Shown here: one piece after another, positions 54,421-63,510 of the stretch
How positions within the stretch are numbered: the first letter of the stretch is position 1
Layout: every line of letters starts with the position of its first letter
Source: Pseudomonas sp. KNUC1026
Lineage (GTDB): Bacteria; Pseudomonadota; Gammaproteobacteria; Pseudomonadales; Pseudomonadaceae
DNA length: 64,000 nt
Reading direction: 5' to 3'
NCBI RefSeq assembly: GCF_021650705.1
Contig: NZ_CP087138.1
Location: 3,930,001-3,994,000, forward strand
Notes under the pieces: model-generated
Database searches by the model: none
The model's input: the letters and a program-made list of their open reading frames with translations, nothing else
Told to the model about the DNA's origin: nothing
Made by a program: the position numbers and the translations under genes

Positions 54421-55995
54421 ATGACTTCCACGCCTAATCTCGACCAAATGACCCCTGATCAACTGCGCGCACTCGCTGCGCAGTTGCTGTCGAAGGTCGA
54501 CACCATGGGCCGCAAGATCCATCGTGACGAGACGATCATCGAGCAGCTCTCTCACGAAATCGCCATTCTCAAACGCCACAAGTTTGCCAAGCGCAGTGAG
54601 CAGATCAGTCCGGCGCAAGGCAGCTTGCTGGATGACTTGCTCAGCACTGACCTCGAAGCCATCGACGCCGAGTTGAAAGCACTTCGTCCAGCGCCTGCAC
54701 CGGACGAAGCACGCCAACAACCTAAACGTGCGCCGCTGCCGCCGCAGTTTCCGCGTACCGTCATTTATCACGAGCCAGAGAACACTCAATGCTCCTGTGG
54801 CTGCCAACTTCAACGCATCGGCGAAGATGTTAGCGAGAAGCTGGATTACACCCCTGGCGTGTTCACTGTTGAGCAACATGTACGTGGCAAATGGGCCTGC
54901 CGTCATTGCGAAACACTGACTCAAGCGCCGGTACCGGCGCAGGTGATCGATAAGGGGATCCCCACCGCTGGCTTGCTGGCCCACGTGATGGTGGCAAAAT
55001 TCGCTGACCATCTTCCGCTGTACCGGCAGGAAAAGATCTTCGGTCGTGCCGGCCTGGCGATACCGCGTTCGACGCTGGCTCAGTGGGTCGGCCAAACCGG
55101 CGTACAACTGCAACCCCTGGTAGATGCGCTGCGTGAAGCCGTGCTGGCCCAGCAAGTCGTCCATGCTGATGAAACACCGGTGCAGATGCTGGCCCCGGGC
55201 GAAAAGAAAACGCACCGAGCGTATGTCTGGGCCTACTGCACGACACCGTTCTCGGCACTGAAAGCGGTGGTCTACGACTTCAGCCCCAGCCGTGCAGGCG
55301 GACATGCGCGCAATTTCCTGGGCACCTGGGACGGCAAGCTGGTGTGCGATGACTTCGCAGGCTACAAAGCCGGCTTCGAGCAGGGCATTACCGAAATCGG
55401 CTGCATGGCCCATGCCCGGCGCAAGTTTTTCGACCTGCATGTGGCGAACAAAAGCCAGTTGGCCGAACAGGCGCTGCACTCCATCGGCGGGTTGTACGAA
55501 ATCGAACGGCAGGCCAAGGACATGAGCGATGAAGACCGCTGGCGATTACGCCAGGAAGTTGCGGTGCCCATCGCTGAAAAGTTGCACGAGTGGATGATCG
55601 CTCAACGCGCGCTTGTGCCCGAGGGATCGGCCACAGCCAAGGCACTGGATTACAGCCTGAAACGCTGGATAGCGCTGACACGCTACCTGGATGATGGGGC
55701 TGTGCCTATCGACAATAACGCCGTGGAGAACCAGATCAGGCCGTGGGCGCTCGGTAGATCGAACTGGCTCTTCGCAGGATCACTGCGCAGCGGTAAACGG
55801 GCAGCCTCGATCATGAGCCTGATCCAGTCCGCCCGCATGAATGGGCACGATCCGTACGCGTACCTGAAGGATGTGTTGACGCGGTTGCCGACACAGAGGT
55901 TTAGCGAGATTGATGAACTGCTACCAAGCTTCTGGCAGCCGTCTTGCACCGCTCATCCATCACTAAAGCAAGAGTTCCATACTCTCAGCCACTAG
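54421..55995 (+). CDS. tnpC: IS66 transposase TnpC
   Basis: A 524-residue DDE transposase: helical N-terminus with leucines, zinc-finger CSCGCQ...CRHC, Asp in VHADETPVQ, Asp in VCDDFAGYKAGF, Glu in NNAVENQIRPWALGRSNWLF. The start at 54421 is the first ATG after a gap to tnpB. The last residues (CTAHPSLKQEFHTLSH) look unlike the usual IS66 end, so the original 3' boundary may lie here. It appears intact. Confidence 0.92.
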   Translation: MTSTPNLDQMTPDQLRALAAQLLSKVDTMGRKIHRDETIIEQLSHEIAILKRHKFAKRSEQISPAQGSLLDDLLSTDLEAIDAELKALRPAPAPDEARQQPKRAPLPPQFPRTVIYHEPENTQCSCGCQLQRIGEDVSEKLDYTPGVFTVEQHVRGKWACRHCETLTQAPVPAQVIDKGIPTAGLLAHVMVAKFADHLPLYRQEKIFGRAGLAIPRSTLAQWVGQTGVQLQPLVDALREAVLAQQVVHADETPVQMLAPGEKKTHRAYVWAYCTTPFSALKAVVYDFSPSRAGGHARNFLGTWDGKLVCDDFAGYKAGFEQGITEIGCMAHARRKFFDLHVANKSQLAEQALHSIGGLYEIERQAKDMSDEDRWRLRQEVAVPIAEKLHEWMIAQRALVPEGSATAKALDYSLKRWIALTRYLDDGAVPIDNNAVENQIRPWALGRSNWLFAGSLRSGKRAASIMSLIQSARMNGHDPYAYLKDVLTRLPTQRFSEIDELLPSFWQPSCTAHPSLKQEFHTLSH

Positions 55996-56321
55996 CTATG
56001 CCTACCAGAGGTTCCCATTTCAATGGGCACTTTAATAAAAAACACCTGAACACCATCTGCTTCAAGCCTCTCGAAAAGCGTATTACATTCCTGCTCCGTA
56101 ATCGCGAGACTCAGTTGAACTGGCATGTCAGATAGTTCGATAAAGTGCGCGGAGTGCAGCTTTCGGTCTCGACCAAATCCTTCTGTTGCTACGTTGAGTG
56201 TCGCTCCTTCAAAGCCTAGGTCGCGTGCAAGATCCATGAGCCATTCACTGATTTGCTGATGGCCGTGACGGCGATCTTGCTGGGTATAAAATGTAACCAA
56301 GTAACCATTAACAGAATTCAT
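55992..56321 (-). CDS. DUF190 PII-like partner of CrcB
   Basis: A 109-residue DUF190 protein (GYLVTFYTQQDRRHGHQQISEWLMDLARDLGFEGATL, LEADGVQVFFIKVPIEMG). The family is often next to crcB and may modulate fluoride export. It lies 10 bp downstream of crcB in the same operon. It overlaps the tnpC tail by 4 bp. Confidence 0.85.
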   Translation of the reverse strand: MNSVNGYLVTFYTQQDRRHGHQQISEWLMDLARDLGFEGATLNVATEGFGRDRKLHSAHFIELSDMPVQLSLAITEQECNTLFERLEADGVQVFFIKVPIEMGTSGRHS

Positions 56322-56331
56322 GCTATAACCC

Positions 56332-56715
56332 TCACCTTGGATTGAATAAAAAGTAGGTGGCCATTCCTAGCGCAGTCAGGCACAGAGACCCAACCACGTG
56401 CACTGTGATCGCTGCAAGCGCCATCAACAGTCGTCCTTGCTGGATCAAGACCATGGTCTCGGCGGAAAATGTAGAGAAAGTCGTCAAGCCTCCGCAGAAG
56501 CCTGTGATCAGGAAAAGCCGCCATTCAGGAGCAATACCAGGCAGGTTTGCAAAAAACGCAACGGCGACGCCTATGATGTAGGCGCCTATAAAATTGGCGA
56601 CGACGGTACCTGGCGGTAACGAAGGAAACCAACTGTTGAGTTTCAGGCCCAGCGCCCAGCGAAGCCATGCGCCAAGCGCAGCACCTCCAGCGATAGCCAT
56701 CAGTGACTTCAGCAC
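56332..56715 (-). CDS. crcB: fluoride exporter CrcB (Fluc channel)
   Basis: A 127-residue four-helix channel protein with the diagnostic TGFCGGLTTFSTFSAE motif and GGAALGAWLRW. GTG 56715 is preferred because GGGAAGGG precedes it, while GTG 56733 is possible. Fluc channels export fluoride as dimers. The gene is preceded by a fluoride riboswitch. Confidence 0.9.
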   Translation of the reverse strand: MLKSLMAIAGGAALGAWLRWALGLKLNSWFPSLPPGTVVANFIGAYIIGVAVAFFANLPGIAPEWRLFLITGFCGGLTTFSTFSAETMVLIQQGRLLMALAAITVHVVGSLCLTALGMATYFLFNPR

Positions 56716-56842
56716 GATGTGAACCCTTCCCACAGAACGGTGGGATAAGGCAAGCGCTGATTTAATAGGTAGTAACGTCGAAAATACATTTCCTGTCCTC
56801 GTCTATGGACAGGGCGCACCTACGCACCCTGTCAGGGGTTAG

Positions 56843-56892
56843 CGTAGGCATCATCAGCACGGGGCGGTTGTGAGGAGGAATGCCATCTCCTT
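56843..56892 (-). promoter_or_regulatory. fluoride riboswitch (crcB motif)
   Basis: The minus-strand RNA reads GGAGATGGCATTCCTCC, then CAACCGCC, then GCTGATGATGCCTACG, the conserved crcB-motif core. Its 3' CCTACGC can pair alternatively with GCGTAGG (plus 56819-56825), and GACAGGG/CCCTGTC (56808-56833) could form the switching stem. It should turn on crcB and DUF190 when fluoride is high. Confidence 0.9.
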
Positions 56893-56983
56893 GGAGGCAA
56901 CATATCACTCCCATAATTGTCAGGTAAATAGCGCGTTACGATCAACGATGCGAGCGTCACTTATATCGATGTCCAGGGGGTTG

Positions 56984-57560
56984 ATGAATATTGAAGATGC
57001 GCGCAGACATCGTCTGTACTATCGCTCCGTTGCAGCCTTGAATAGATGGGTGGAAGCCTACTGCTTCAGGGTGCAGAAAATTGCCTTACTTTGATCCACT
57101 GGATGGCGGAGTGGATGCTCGTATCCTGATATTGCTGGAGTCTCCGGCGAGGGACAGCTCATGGCCACGCTTCGTTTCTCGCGACAATGCAGGGCCTGCG
57201 CAGCGAAACCTGAAGCGCTTCCTGGAACAGGCATGCCTCGCGCGTGAGCAGACCATTTTGTGGAACCTCTATCCATGGCTGCCGGATCTGGGCAGCCCTG
57301 CACAAGCCATCAGCCGCTCGAAAATCATTGAGGGCGTCGAACTCCTGAAAGAGGTACTGGATCTGCTCCCGCGCCTTCGCGTGGTGGTCTTGGCCGGACG
57401 CGTGGCGCAGAGAGGGGCACCGGGAATCGAACATTATCGCCCCGAGCTCAGGCTACTCGCCATGCCTCACCCAAGCCCGCTTTCAGTGTGTCAGCACCCC
57501 GATGTCACTAAAGAAATCGTCTCCACGCTCACCCGAGCGGCGCAACTGGCAAGCGTCTAA
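56984..57560 (+). pseudogene. uracil-DNA glycosylase-like protein, one frameshift as read
   Basis: MNIEDARRHRLYYRSVAALNRWVEAY starts at 56984 with AGGGGG upstream. The frame then shifts in an AAAA run at about 57077. Removing one A joins it to LPYFDPLDGGVDARILILLE and gives 191 residues with the UDG-fold HPSP motif (AMPHPSPLSV). It is a member of the UDG superfamily of unknown substrate, divergent from crcB. The break may be a sequencing error. Confidence 0.65.
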
Positions 57561-57563
57561 TCG

Positions 57564-58736
57564 TCAGCGACTGGCGCGCTTGGCGTTCAGTGACGCGATA
57601 CAAGGCGATACGAACAAATTGCCACGGTATGCACCGGCAGCAGTTTTGCTTGCAACCACCAGCCACATGATGGCCAGCAGCATCACCAGGATAACGCCCA
57701 GCACATCAAAAAAGGCCAGGTTCAGCGTCGCGCCGAGCTTCAACGTTGTCACCGCATACACCCCCAGCGGGAAGGTGAAGCCCCACCAGCCAAGATTGAA
57801 GGGTATGCCGCCCTTGGCGTAACGCGCAGTGATCAACAGCGCCAACAGCATCCACCATAAGCCCAAACCCCAGAACAGGACACCCGACACCACCCCGATC
57901 CCCCCGGCCACCGCGCCGATGCCTGGCATGCCGTGAGCGGCGAAGATTGCGGGTGCATCGTTGCCAATGACCAACATGCCCAGAGCACCGGTACCAATCG
58001 GCCCCAGCGATAACCAAGAGGACGCCGCCATGCTCTCATGGGGCAACTTATGAAGTGCCAGACGCAGTACCAGAATAACCAAAATGCTCAAGGCCACTGG
58101 AACCGAGTAGGCCCACAAGACGTAGCTGGTGATCAGCATCGTGAACTGAGCGCTGGTATCAGCAAGATGCGGTGCAATGGTACCGCCGCTCGCCGCTGCC
58201 ACTTCCGCCGCTACCACCGGAAGCAGCCATACAGCAGTCATCTGATCGATGCTGTGCTCCTGCCTTGTAAACATCATGAACGGGATCAACACCCCACACG
58301 CCAGTGCCATGGCGACGTCCAGCCACCAGAGCACATGAGCCAAGGGGATCACACCGTCTCCCCAGTTTGGGAGGCCGTACTGAACCAGGCCGTTGATGAT
58401 CGTTGCCAGCCCCATCGGTATCGTGCCGAAAAACATCGAAACCGTGGAATGCCCAAAGATCTGTTTAGCTTCATCGAAGAAGAACACCCAGCGGGCGGCG
58501 TACATCAAGGTGAAGACGGTGAACAGCAGGATATTGAATAGCCAAAGGGCCTCGCCAACACTTGCAAGCAGCGTACTGTGACCTGGCAACTGCCCCAGGG
58601 CCAAGGCAAGAATGCCGGTGCCCATCGTGGCGGCAAACCAATTAGGCGTGAACTGCCGAATCGCCTCTTTGGGATTGGAAAGCGCCGAGAGTGGCTGGCC
58701 GCCCTGCATGATCTTGGTAAGGCTGATCTCGCGCAT
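57564..58736 (-). CDS. TDT/SLAC1-family transporter
   Basis: A 390-residue membrane protein with about ten helices (FTPNWFAATMGTGILALALGQLPG at the start). The family includes TehA, sulfite exporters and SLAC1 anion channels. The start at 58736 has GGAGG. It is divergent from the LysR gene and likely under its control. On a fluoride-resistance element an anion channel is suggestive, but its substrate is unknown. Confidence 0.85.
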   Translation of the reverse strand: MREISLTKIMQGGQPLSALSNPKEAIRQFTPNWFAATMGTGILALALGQLPGHSTLLASVGEALWLFNILLFTVFTLMYAARWVFFFDEAKQIFGHSTVSMFFGTIPMGLATIINGLVQYGLPNWGDGVIPLAHVLWWLDVAMALACGVLIPFMMFTRQEHSIDQMTAVWLLPVVAAEVAAASGGTIAPHLADTSAQFTMLITSYVLWAYSVPVALSILVILVLRLALHKLPHESMAASSWLSLGPIGTGALGMLVIGNDAPAIFAAHGMPGIGAVAGGIGVVSGVLFWGLGLWWMLLALLITARYAKGGIPFNLGWWGFTFPLGVYAVTTLKLGATLNLAFFDVLGVILVMLLAIMWLVVASKTAAGAYRGNLFVSPCIASLNAKRASR

Positions 58737-58844
58737 AAAACCTCCGAATGATTGCGATGCGGCAACAGGTTCAGAATAGCGGCATGCGCTTATCTGGAAA
58801 AACGGGTATTTTGAATATGGCATACCTATTTTAAAGGTAAGAAA

Positions 58845-59738
58845 GTGAAGCTCACACTTCGGCAACTGGATATCTTCCGCGCTATCGCCCAACTGGGTTC
58901 AACCACCCAAGCCAGTGCAGCCCTTGCCCTGTCGCAATCAGCCACCAGTGCGGCACTCCATGAACTCGAAGGCGCATTGGGTATTCGACTCTTTGACCGC
59001 GTCGGCAAACGCCTGGTGCTGAACGAAAACGGCCAGACACTGTTGCCCAAGGCTATCCGCCTGCTGGAGGCTGCGCTGGAGATCGAGGATGGTTTTCGGA
59101 CTGACGTGGTCGCGCGGCTGCAAGTAGGTTGCAGCACGACGATTGGCAACTACATCATGCCGCAGTTGATGCAAGACATGGCCAAGCGCGCCGGCGGGAT
59201 GCAGATCGATGTCATCCTGGGCAACAGCGCAGAGATCGCCCGGCAGGCGGCACAGTTGTCAATTGACGTTGGCCTGGTCGAAGGGCCGAGCCACCAGCCC
59301 ACTCTGGCCGTGCAGGCCTGGTGTGAAGACGAGTTGATCATTGTCGCAGCGGCAGATGACCCGCTGGCCCACAAGGGGCGGCTCTCGCTTGGTGACCTGC
59401 AAGACGCGCGATGGCTGGTGCGCGAAGAGGGATCGGGCACGGCTGAAGAGGTGCAACGCTGGCTTTTTCCACACCTGGGTGCCTGGCGCAATGCCCGGCA
59501 GATTGGCAGTTCAGAAGCCATCAAGCGGATGGTAGCGGCGGGCGTCGGAATCAGTTGCCTTTCCTATTGGGTAGTCGGAGACCTCATCGCCGAAGGCAGC
59601 CTGATCTCGTTGAACCACGTGATTCCTGAGCACAAGCGGCAGTTGCACGCGGTTTATCACAGGGACAAGTTTATCTCTCGCTCTCTTGAAACCTTTTTCA
59701 GTGTGATCAAGGATTTTGCGTCGGCCAACGCCAGATGA
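58845..59738 (+). CDS. LysR-family regulator
   Basis: A 297-residue regulator (MKLTLRQLDIFRAIAQLGSTTQASAALALSQSATSAALHELE) starting at GTG with AAGGTAAG upstream, with an effector domain after residue 90. It probably controls the divergent transporter. It ends 53 bp before the element end. Confidence 0.9.
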   Translation: MKLTLRQLDIFRAIAQLGSTTQASAALALSQSATSAALHELEGALGIRLFDRVGKRLVLNENGQTLLPKAIRLLEAALEIEDGFRTDVVARLQVGCSTTIGNYIMPQLMQDMAKRAGGMQIDVILGNSAEIARQAAQLSIDVGLVEGPSHQPTLAVQAWCEDELIIVAAADDPLAHKGRLSLGDLQDARWLVREEGSGTAEEVQRWLFPHLGAWRNARQIGSSEAIKRMVAAGVGISCLSYWVVGDLIAEGSLISLNHVIPEHKRQLHAVYHRDKFISRSLETFFSVIKDFASANAR

Positions 59739-59772
59739 GGGGCCACGCGATGCCCTCATCAAAATGGAAGAC

Positions 59773-59791
59773 GTGTTCACCAGCCGCTTAC
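59773..59791 (-). repeat. right terminal inverted repeat
   Basis: Inverted, it reads GTAAGCGGCTGGTGAACAC, matching the left end at 17 of 19 bases. Confidence 0.9.
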
Positions 59792-59799
59792 GCTGTACA
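59792..59799. repeat. target-site duplication, right copy
   Basis: GCTGTACA, identical to 53603-53610. It marks the original insertion point within gajA. Confidence 0.9.
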
Positions 59800-60590
59800 G
59801 CCAATGTCGCCAAGCGCCGGGTTCCGAGCCCTGCCAGCCGCAGTGGTACGGAACCATCGTGCAATGCAATCGACCCCGAGTTAAATCCTCCCCGCCCCAA
59901 TTCCAAATCCGGGCAGTAGGACTCATTGATGTAAGCACCAAGAGAACGAGCGGCGGTTTCCGCAGACGCAGCTGCCTGCGCCAGCTCCGTGATTGCACCA
60001 AGATTCGCGCTCTGGCGAGCGGAGCGGTAAGCATGAGCCAGCATCTGAGCGGTCTCGTCGTTCGCCTCCGTCATTTTCGAAAGGACTGACCCTTGGGCCC
60101 AAGTGAGATGCCGCGCTTCGTCCCCAGCGAGACGAATAAGACAAAACATTGCCCTGTCCCTATTCGAAAGCACCCGAGGTACGGGGTACCGATCACAGAC
60201 CAAAGACCAAACCGGCTCCATGGTAGCGTCGACCGAAAGTCTCACCGTGAGAACAGGCTCATCGGCGTCTTCAGGCTCATCGTTCAGTTGACCACTTGGA
60301 GAAAGGCCACGCAGATACAGGCCGAAACGACCATCTGATAGCAAAGCACGCGACAACTCGCCAATTGAAACCTCGACCTCGATGTCCTCAGCGGTATTGG
60401 CGTGGTGGAAGTCAGCCTCGTTGAAGGTCATCCACCGAGGAGAAAGCGCTGCCTCCACCGCGTCCAGAACGGTGGTCTTGGCACTGTCGCCTACGCCGAT
60501 CAGGCAGCAGATTGACTGCTCCATCAGGTTCCATTCGAGATGCTTGATGCCCCTGAAATTCTTGACCTTCAACTGCTCAACGCGCATCAA
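59792..60590 (-). pseudogene. gajA: gajA-like OLD nuclease, 5' part, split by transposon
   Basis: N-terminal half of the nuclease: MMRVEQLKVKNFRGIKHLEW, Walker A GVGDSAKTTVLDAV, then to GLGTRRLATLAVQR where the transposon interrupts. Past the junction the frame runs into the transposon (RKRLVNTS...) and is not gene sequence. The intact protein would be 573 residues. It starts 197 bp from the RecD2-like gene. Confidence 0.8.
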
Positions 60591-60787
60591 TCACCTGAAA
60601 AAGTGGCGTATTGCAATCAAGGTTAGCTGTATACCCAGAATTCTCCAGAAAAATTCGGCTTTACCCGCTGTCGCGAGACCCGACGTGCAGGTATGGCGAA
60701 GTGTTGACAGCTGAACAGCAGCTGATCAATGGACGTGCTCATCTAGGCACTGCCGGCTCTTTTGCAAAAGCTGCAATGACTCGCTCG

Positions 60788-63076
60788 TCAGGCGGCTTGG
60801 CACAGCGACGGCAGGGCATCTTCAAGCATGGCCTTGAGACCCACCTGGCGGGAGAATGCGCGTGGAGGCAGAGCAACCGCCTCTTTCACGGCATCAACGT
60901 CGCCAACGAATATGACCTGGATCTGGGCTCTGGTCAGCGCTGTGTAAGCGAACGTGCGATCAAGCACCTTGGACTTCACCACGGGAATGATGACCCGTCG
61001 GAACTGGGAGCCTTGGCTCTTGTGAACGGTGATCGCATACGCGTGCTGAATGAGGTCAACGTCAGAGTGGAACAGGTAGTGCTGAGCACCCTCAAAATCA
61101 GCTCGGGCGAGCGCTGAACGCCACAGCGGTCGCTCCTCAGTACCTATATTGACATTGATGGGCTCATCAAAGACGGTCAACAACCGACCTAGCCGACCGT
61201 TTTGTAGGTTCCTGCTCCAATCGTTGGCCGTGTAGATAAGCAGATCGCCCTCACAAAACCCTGTTTGTTCGAGAACGCCCGAATCATCATTAATCACCTC
61301 AAGCTGACGAGCACCTGCCGCATAGCGCAGGTGGCACAGTCGGTTGATTGGCTCAACTCCTGCGTATGGGCTCGACCGAGTAGCGGCCAGGATCTGAGAG
61401 TTGCCCCTGTCCATTTCATAGAGACGCATTGTTTCAGAGATGATTTCCGCCTCTGCACATGGGACGAAGACCACCTCTGCACTCTCCAGCGCACTGAAAG
61501 CGGGCCACTTGCCTTCTCGAATAGCGCTTGCTGCAACGGGAATCTCAGATCCCTTGGCCTGCCGCTTAACCTCAGTCAGACGGGTAACTGGGATCGCTGC
61601 AAGCTGGCAGAGCACGTGGAAGACCAGGCCGGCACCAATCGGTGGAAGCTGGAACGGATCACCGACAAGCACTAGGTGCGTTCCGGCTGGCAGCTTCTGC
61701 GTGAGCTTGTAGAAGGTGACGACGTCCAACATAGAAGCTTCGTCGATCACAACAACTGGGCACTCGCCCATATCCCCTTCCGTCACGCTGCGAAGGAAGC
61801 CCGCAATCGTCATCGCAGTCTCTTGCGTCGCTTCAGTCATACGAGCAGCCGCCCGCCCCGACAAGGCCATTTGAAACCTTGGCCGGCCAAGCGTATCCAG
61901 CGCTTTATAAAGGGCTTTGAGCACGGTCGTTTTGCCAACACCGGCTCCGCCAGTAATGATGCTGAAGCGATTGTTAAACGACGTTTTCACAGCATCACGC
62001 TGAGCGTCATTCAACGTAAAGGCGCTCAGTCCCAGGTGGTCTCGCTCAGACCCTTCGAAATCAGCAATGATGCGAGTGACATCGGTCTGAAACAGCGGCA
62101 ACTGGACATCTGGCTCACGCAGCAATGACAGGATGAATTCTGCGCAGCTCCGCTCCATGATGTACGTGCCTGGAGCATGAAGCATCACATCACCGCTCGC
62201 TGTCTCTCGAGCGATGAACTGCCCACTTGTTGTGCCCTGAAGCAGCGCCTTGGCCAGTGCAGCCGTGGGTGCCCGGTGAGGGGCTAATAGCCTGCTGACC
62301 GTCTGGTGGAGATCGGAGATCGTCGCACAGGTATGTCCTTTCTCGGCAATACGATAGAGCGCTTCCTCCATAGCCGCCCGAAGACGCCGAGGATCATCGA
62401 GTTGAACAGAGAATCGCTCACGAGCGACCCCATCTACCGTCGCCCAGCTACCGCTGAAACTGAGCAATCGGTACGGGTCGTCCTGAAGCGCCAAAATGGT
62501 GTTGCCCTTGTGAAACTTGATGGCCTTACGAGCCAGATCAAGGGGAATACCCTTGTCCTGAACAAACCTCAGCGTCTTGGCATCGCCATTCTCAAGCCAG
62601 GCACTAAATAGGTCAGTTCGGACGCTCTCGGACGGGAGGATCTTGCTGATCGCGTGGTGGTTTGAGAAGTCCAGGATGTCGTAGAGAGCCTCCTGGTGAG
62701 CGTCCCACAGTTTCGTGGCTTTGACTTCACCCACGCCTGGCGCATTGTCTGCGAGCCACTGAATAAGCTGGCTACCACTTGGTCGTACCAGCCGAATATC
62801 TTGAGCGTTGACCTGAATCTCCGAAACCTTGAAGCCAGAGTGCTCACGATGCACGACCGTACTTTCGCCGTACACGTCGTAGATCCCGCCAACCTCGACC
62901 GTCGAGCTGGGGGCCGTGCTGGCAGGCACAGCAATCACAATGGCTGTCGATCTATCGTTGACGCCCGACTCAACATCCACCCTGTGCCCAAAGGCAATGC
63001 ATCCTTTGCGGTTTGCGGATCGAATGCGGGTCACACGCACGGTGACGTTCAACAATGAAGGATACGAGCCATTCAT
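60788..63076 (-). CDS. RecD2-like SF1B helicase
   Basis: A 762-residue helicase: N-terminal OB/HhH-like domain (NAPGVGEVKATKLWDAHQEAL), then Walker A TGGAGVGKTTVLKALYKAL, Walker B VVVIDEASMLDVVTF, motif III LVGDPFQLPPIG, C-terminal TVHKSQGSQF and TALTRAQIQVIFVGD. It overlaps the preceding gene (63073) by 4 bp, so it is part of the operon from the right edge. Its role on mobile islands is unclear: repair of the element, or defence. Confidence 0.88.
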   Translation of the reverse strand: MNGSYPSLLNVTVRVTRIRSANRKGCIAFGHRVDVESGVNDRSTAIVIAVPASTAPSSTVEVGGIYDVYGESTVVHREHSGFKVSEIQVNAQDIRLVRPSGSQLIQWLADNAPGVGEVKATKLWDAHQEALYDILDFSNHHAISKILPSESVRTDLFSAWLENGDAKTLRFVQDKGIPLDLARKAIKFHKGNTILALQDDPYRLLSFSGSWATVDGVARERFSVQLDDPRRLRAAMEEALYRIAEKGHTCATISDLHQTVSRLLAPHRAPTAALAKALLQGTTSGQFIARETASGDVMLHAPGTYIMERSCAEFILSLLREPDVQLPLFQTDVTRIIADFEGSERDHLGLSAFTLNDAQRDAVKTSFNNRFSIITGGAGVGKTTVLKALYKALDTLGRPRFQMALSGRAAARMTEATQETAMTIAGFLRSVTEGDMGECPVVVIDEASMLDVVTFYKLTQKLPAGTHLVLVGDPFQLPPIGAGLVFHVLCQLAAIPVTRLTEVKRQAKGSEIPVAASAIREGKWPAFSALESAEVVFVPCAEAEIISETMRLYEMDRGNSQILAATRSSPYAGVEPINRLCHLRYAAGARQLEVINDDSGVLEQTGFCEGDLLIYTANDWSRNLQNGRLGRLLTVFDEPINVNIGTEERPLWRSALARADFEGAQHYLFHSDVDLIQHAYAITVHKSQGSQFRRVIIPVVKSKVLDRTFAYTALTRAQIQVIFVGDVDAVKEAVALPPRAFSRQVGLKAMLEDALPSLCQAA

Positions 63077-63510
63077 CGTGGCATCCGCCCTGTTTCATCC
63101 AAAAATGCAGACATTAGCCTGCAGCGCTCAAGCATGGATTTGGCCTTACCCAGCTCCGCTCGCAGCGAAGCGTTTTCCTGCTCAAGGTTATTAAGTCGCT
63201 GACTATCTTGGCGGCGTTGCTTGGCCTGGACATCCCTGATGACTGGCTTGTCTGCCATTTGATTAGAGCCATCACCCTCAGCAGGTAGGACTCCGCGCTT
63301 GCGTAGTTCCGCCTCCAGCTCTTCCAATTCGGCCTTGATGGTTGGGTTTTGAGCTAGAGCACTCCGGGCGAAGCCACATTCAGCAAAAATCTCAGAGCGC
63401 TTGAGCTGACCTCGATACACATATTCTCGGAAATCATCATCCGACTTCGACTGGGCCCACGCTCTAAACGCAGCGAGGTTATCCCCGCCTTTTTGCTGAC
63501 CATTAGCCAT
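63073..63510 (-). CDS. VPA1267-family-like accessory protein
   Basis: A 145-residue soluble protein: FRAWAQSKSDDDFREYVYRGQLKRSEIFAECGFARSALAQNPTIKAELEELE, then a C-terminal coiled coil (NNLEQENASLRAELGKAKSMLERC). It resembles the VPA1267 family found with tyrosine-recombinase trios. Family naming is from memory. Starts and stops overlap on both sides. Confidence 0.65.
   Translation of the reverse strand: MANGQQKGGDNLAAFRAWAQSKSDDDFREYVYRGQLKRSEIFAECGFARSALAQNPTIKAELEELEAELRKRGVLPAEGDGSNQMADKPVIRDVQAKQRRQDSQRLNNLEQENASLRAELGKAKSMLERCRLMSAFLDETGRMPR

Larger units (their letters stand above)
53611..59791 (+). mobile_element. IS66-type transposon with fluoride-resistance cargo
   Basis: A 6,181-bp unit bounded by terminal inverted repeats starting GTAAGCGG and by an 8-bp duplication. 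It contains tnpA, tnpB, tnpC and five passenger genes: DUF190, crcB (with fluoride riboswitch), a uracil-DNA-glycosylase-like gene, a TDT-type transporter and a LysR regulator. Typical IS66 elements are about 2.5 kb and end just after tnpC. No terminal repeat is found there, so the functional right end lies past the cargo. It splits gajA. Confidence 0.85.

Noticed and set aside
55930..56040. An internal IS66 right end just after tnpC
   Set aside because: I looked for the CCGCTTAC end expected for a standard 2.5-kb IS66 and found none. The matching end is at 59784-59791.
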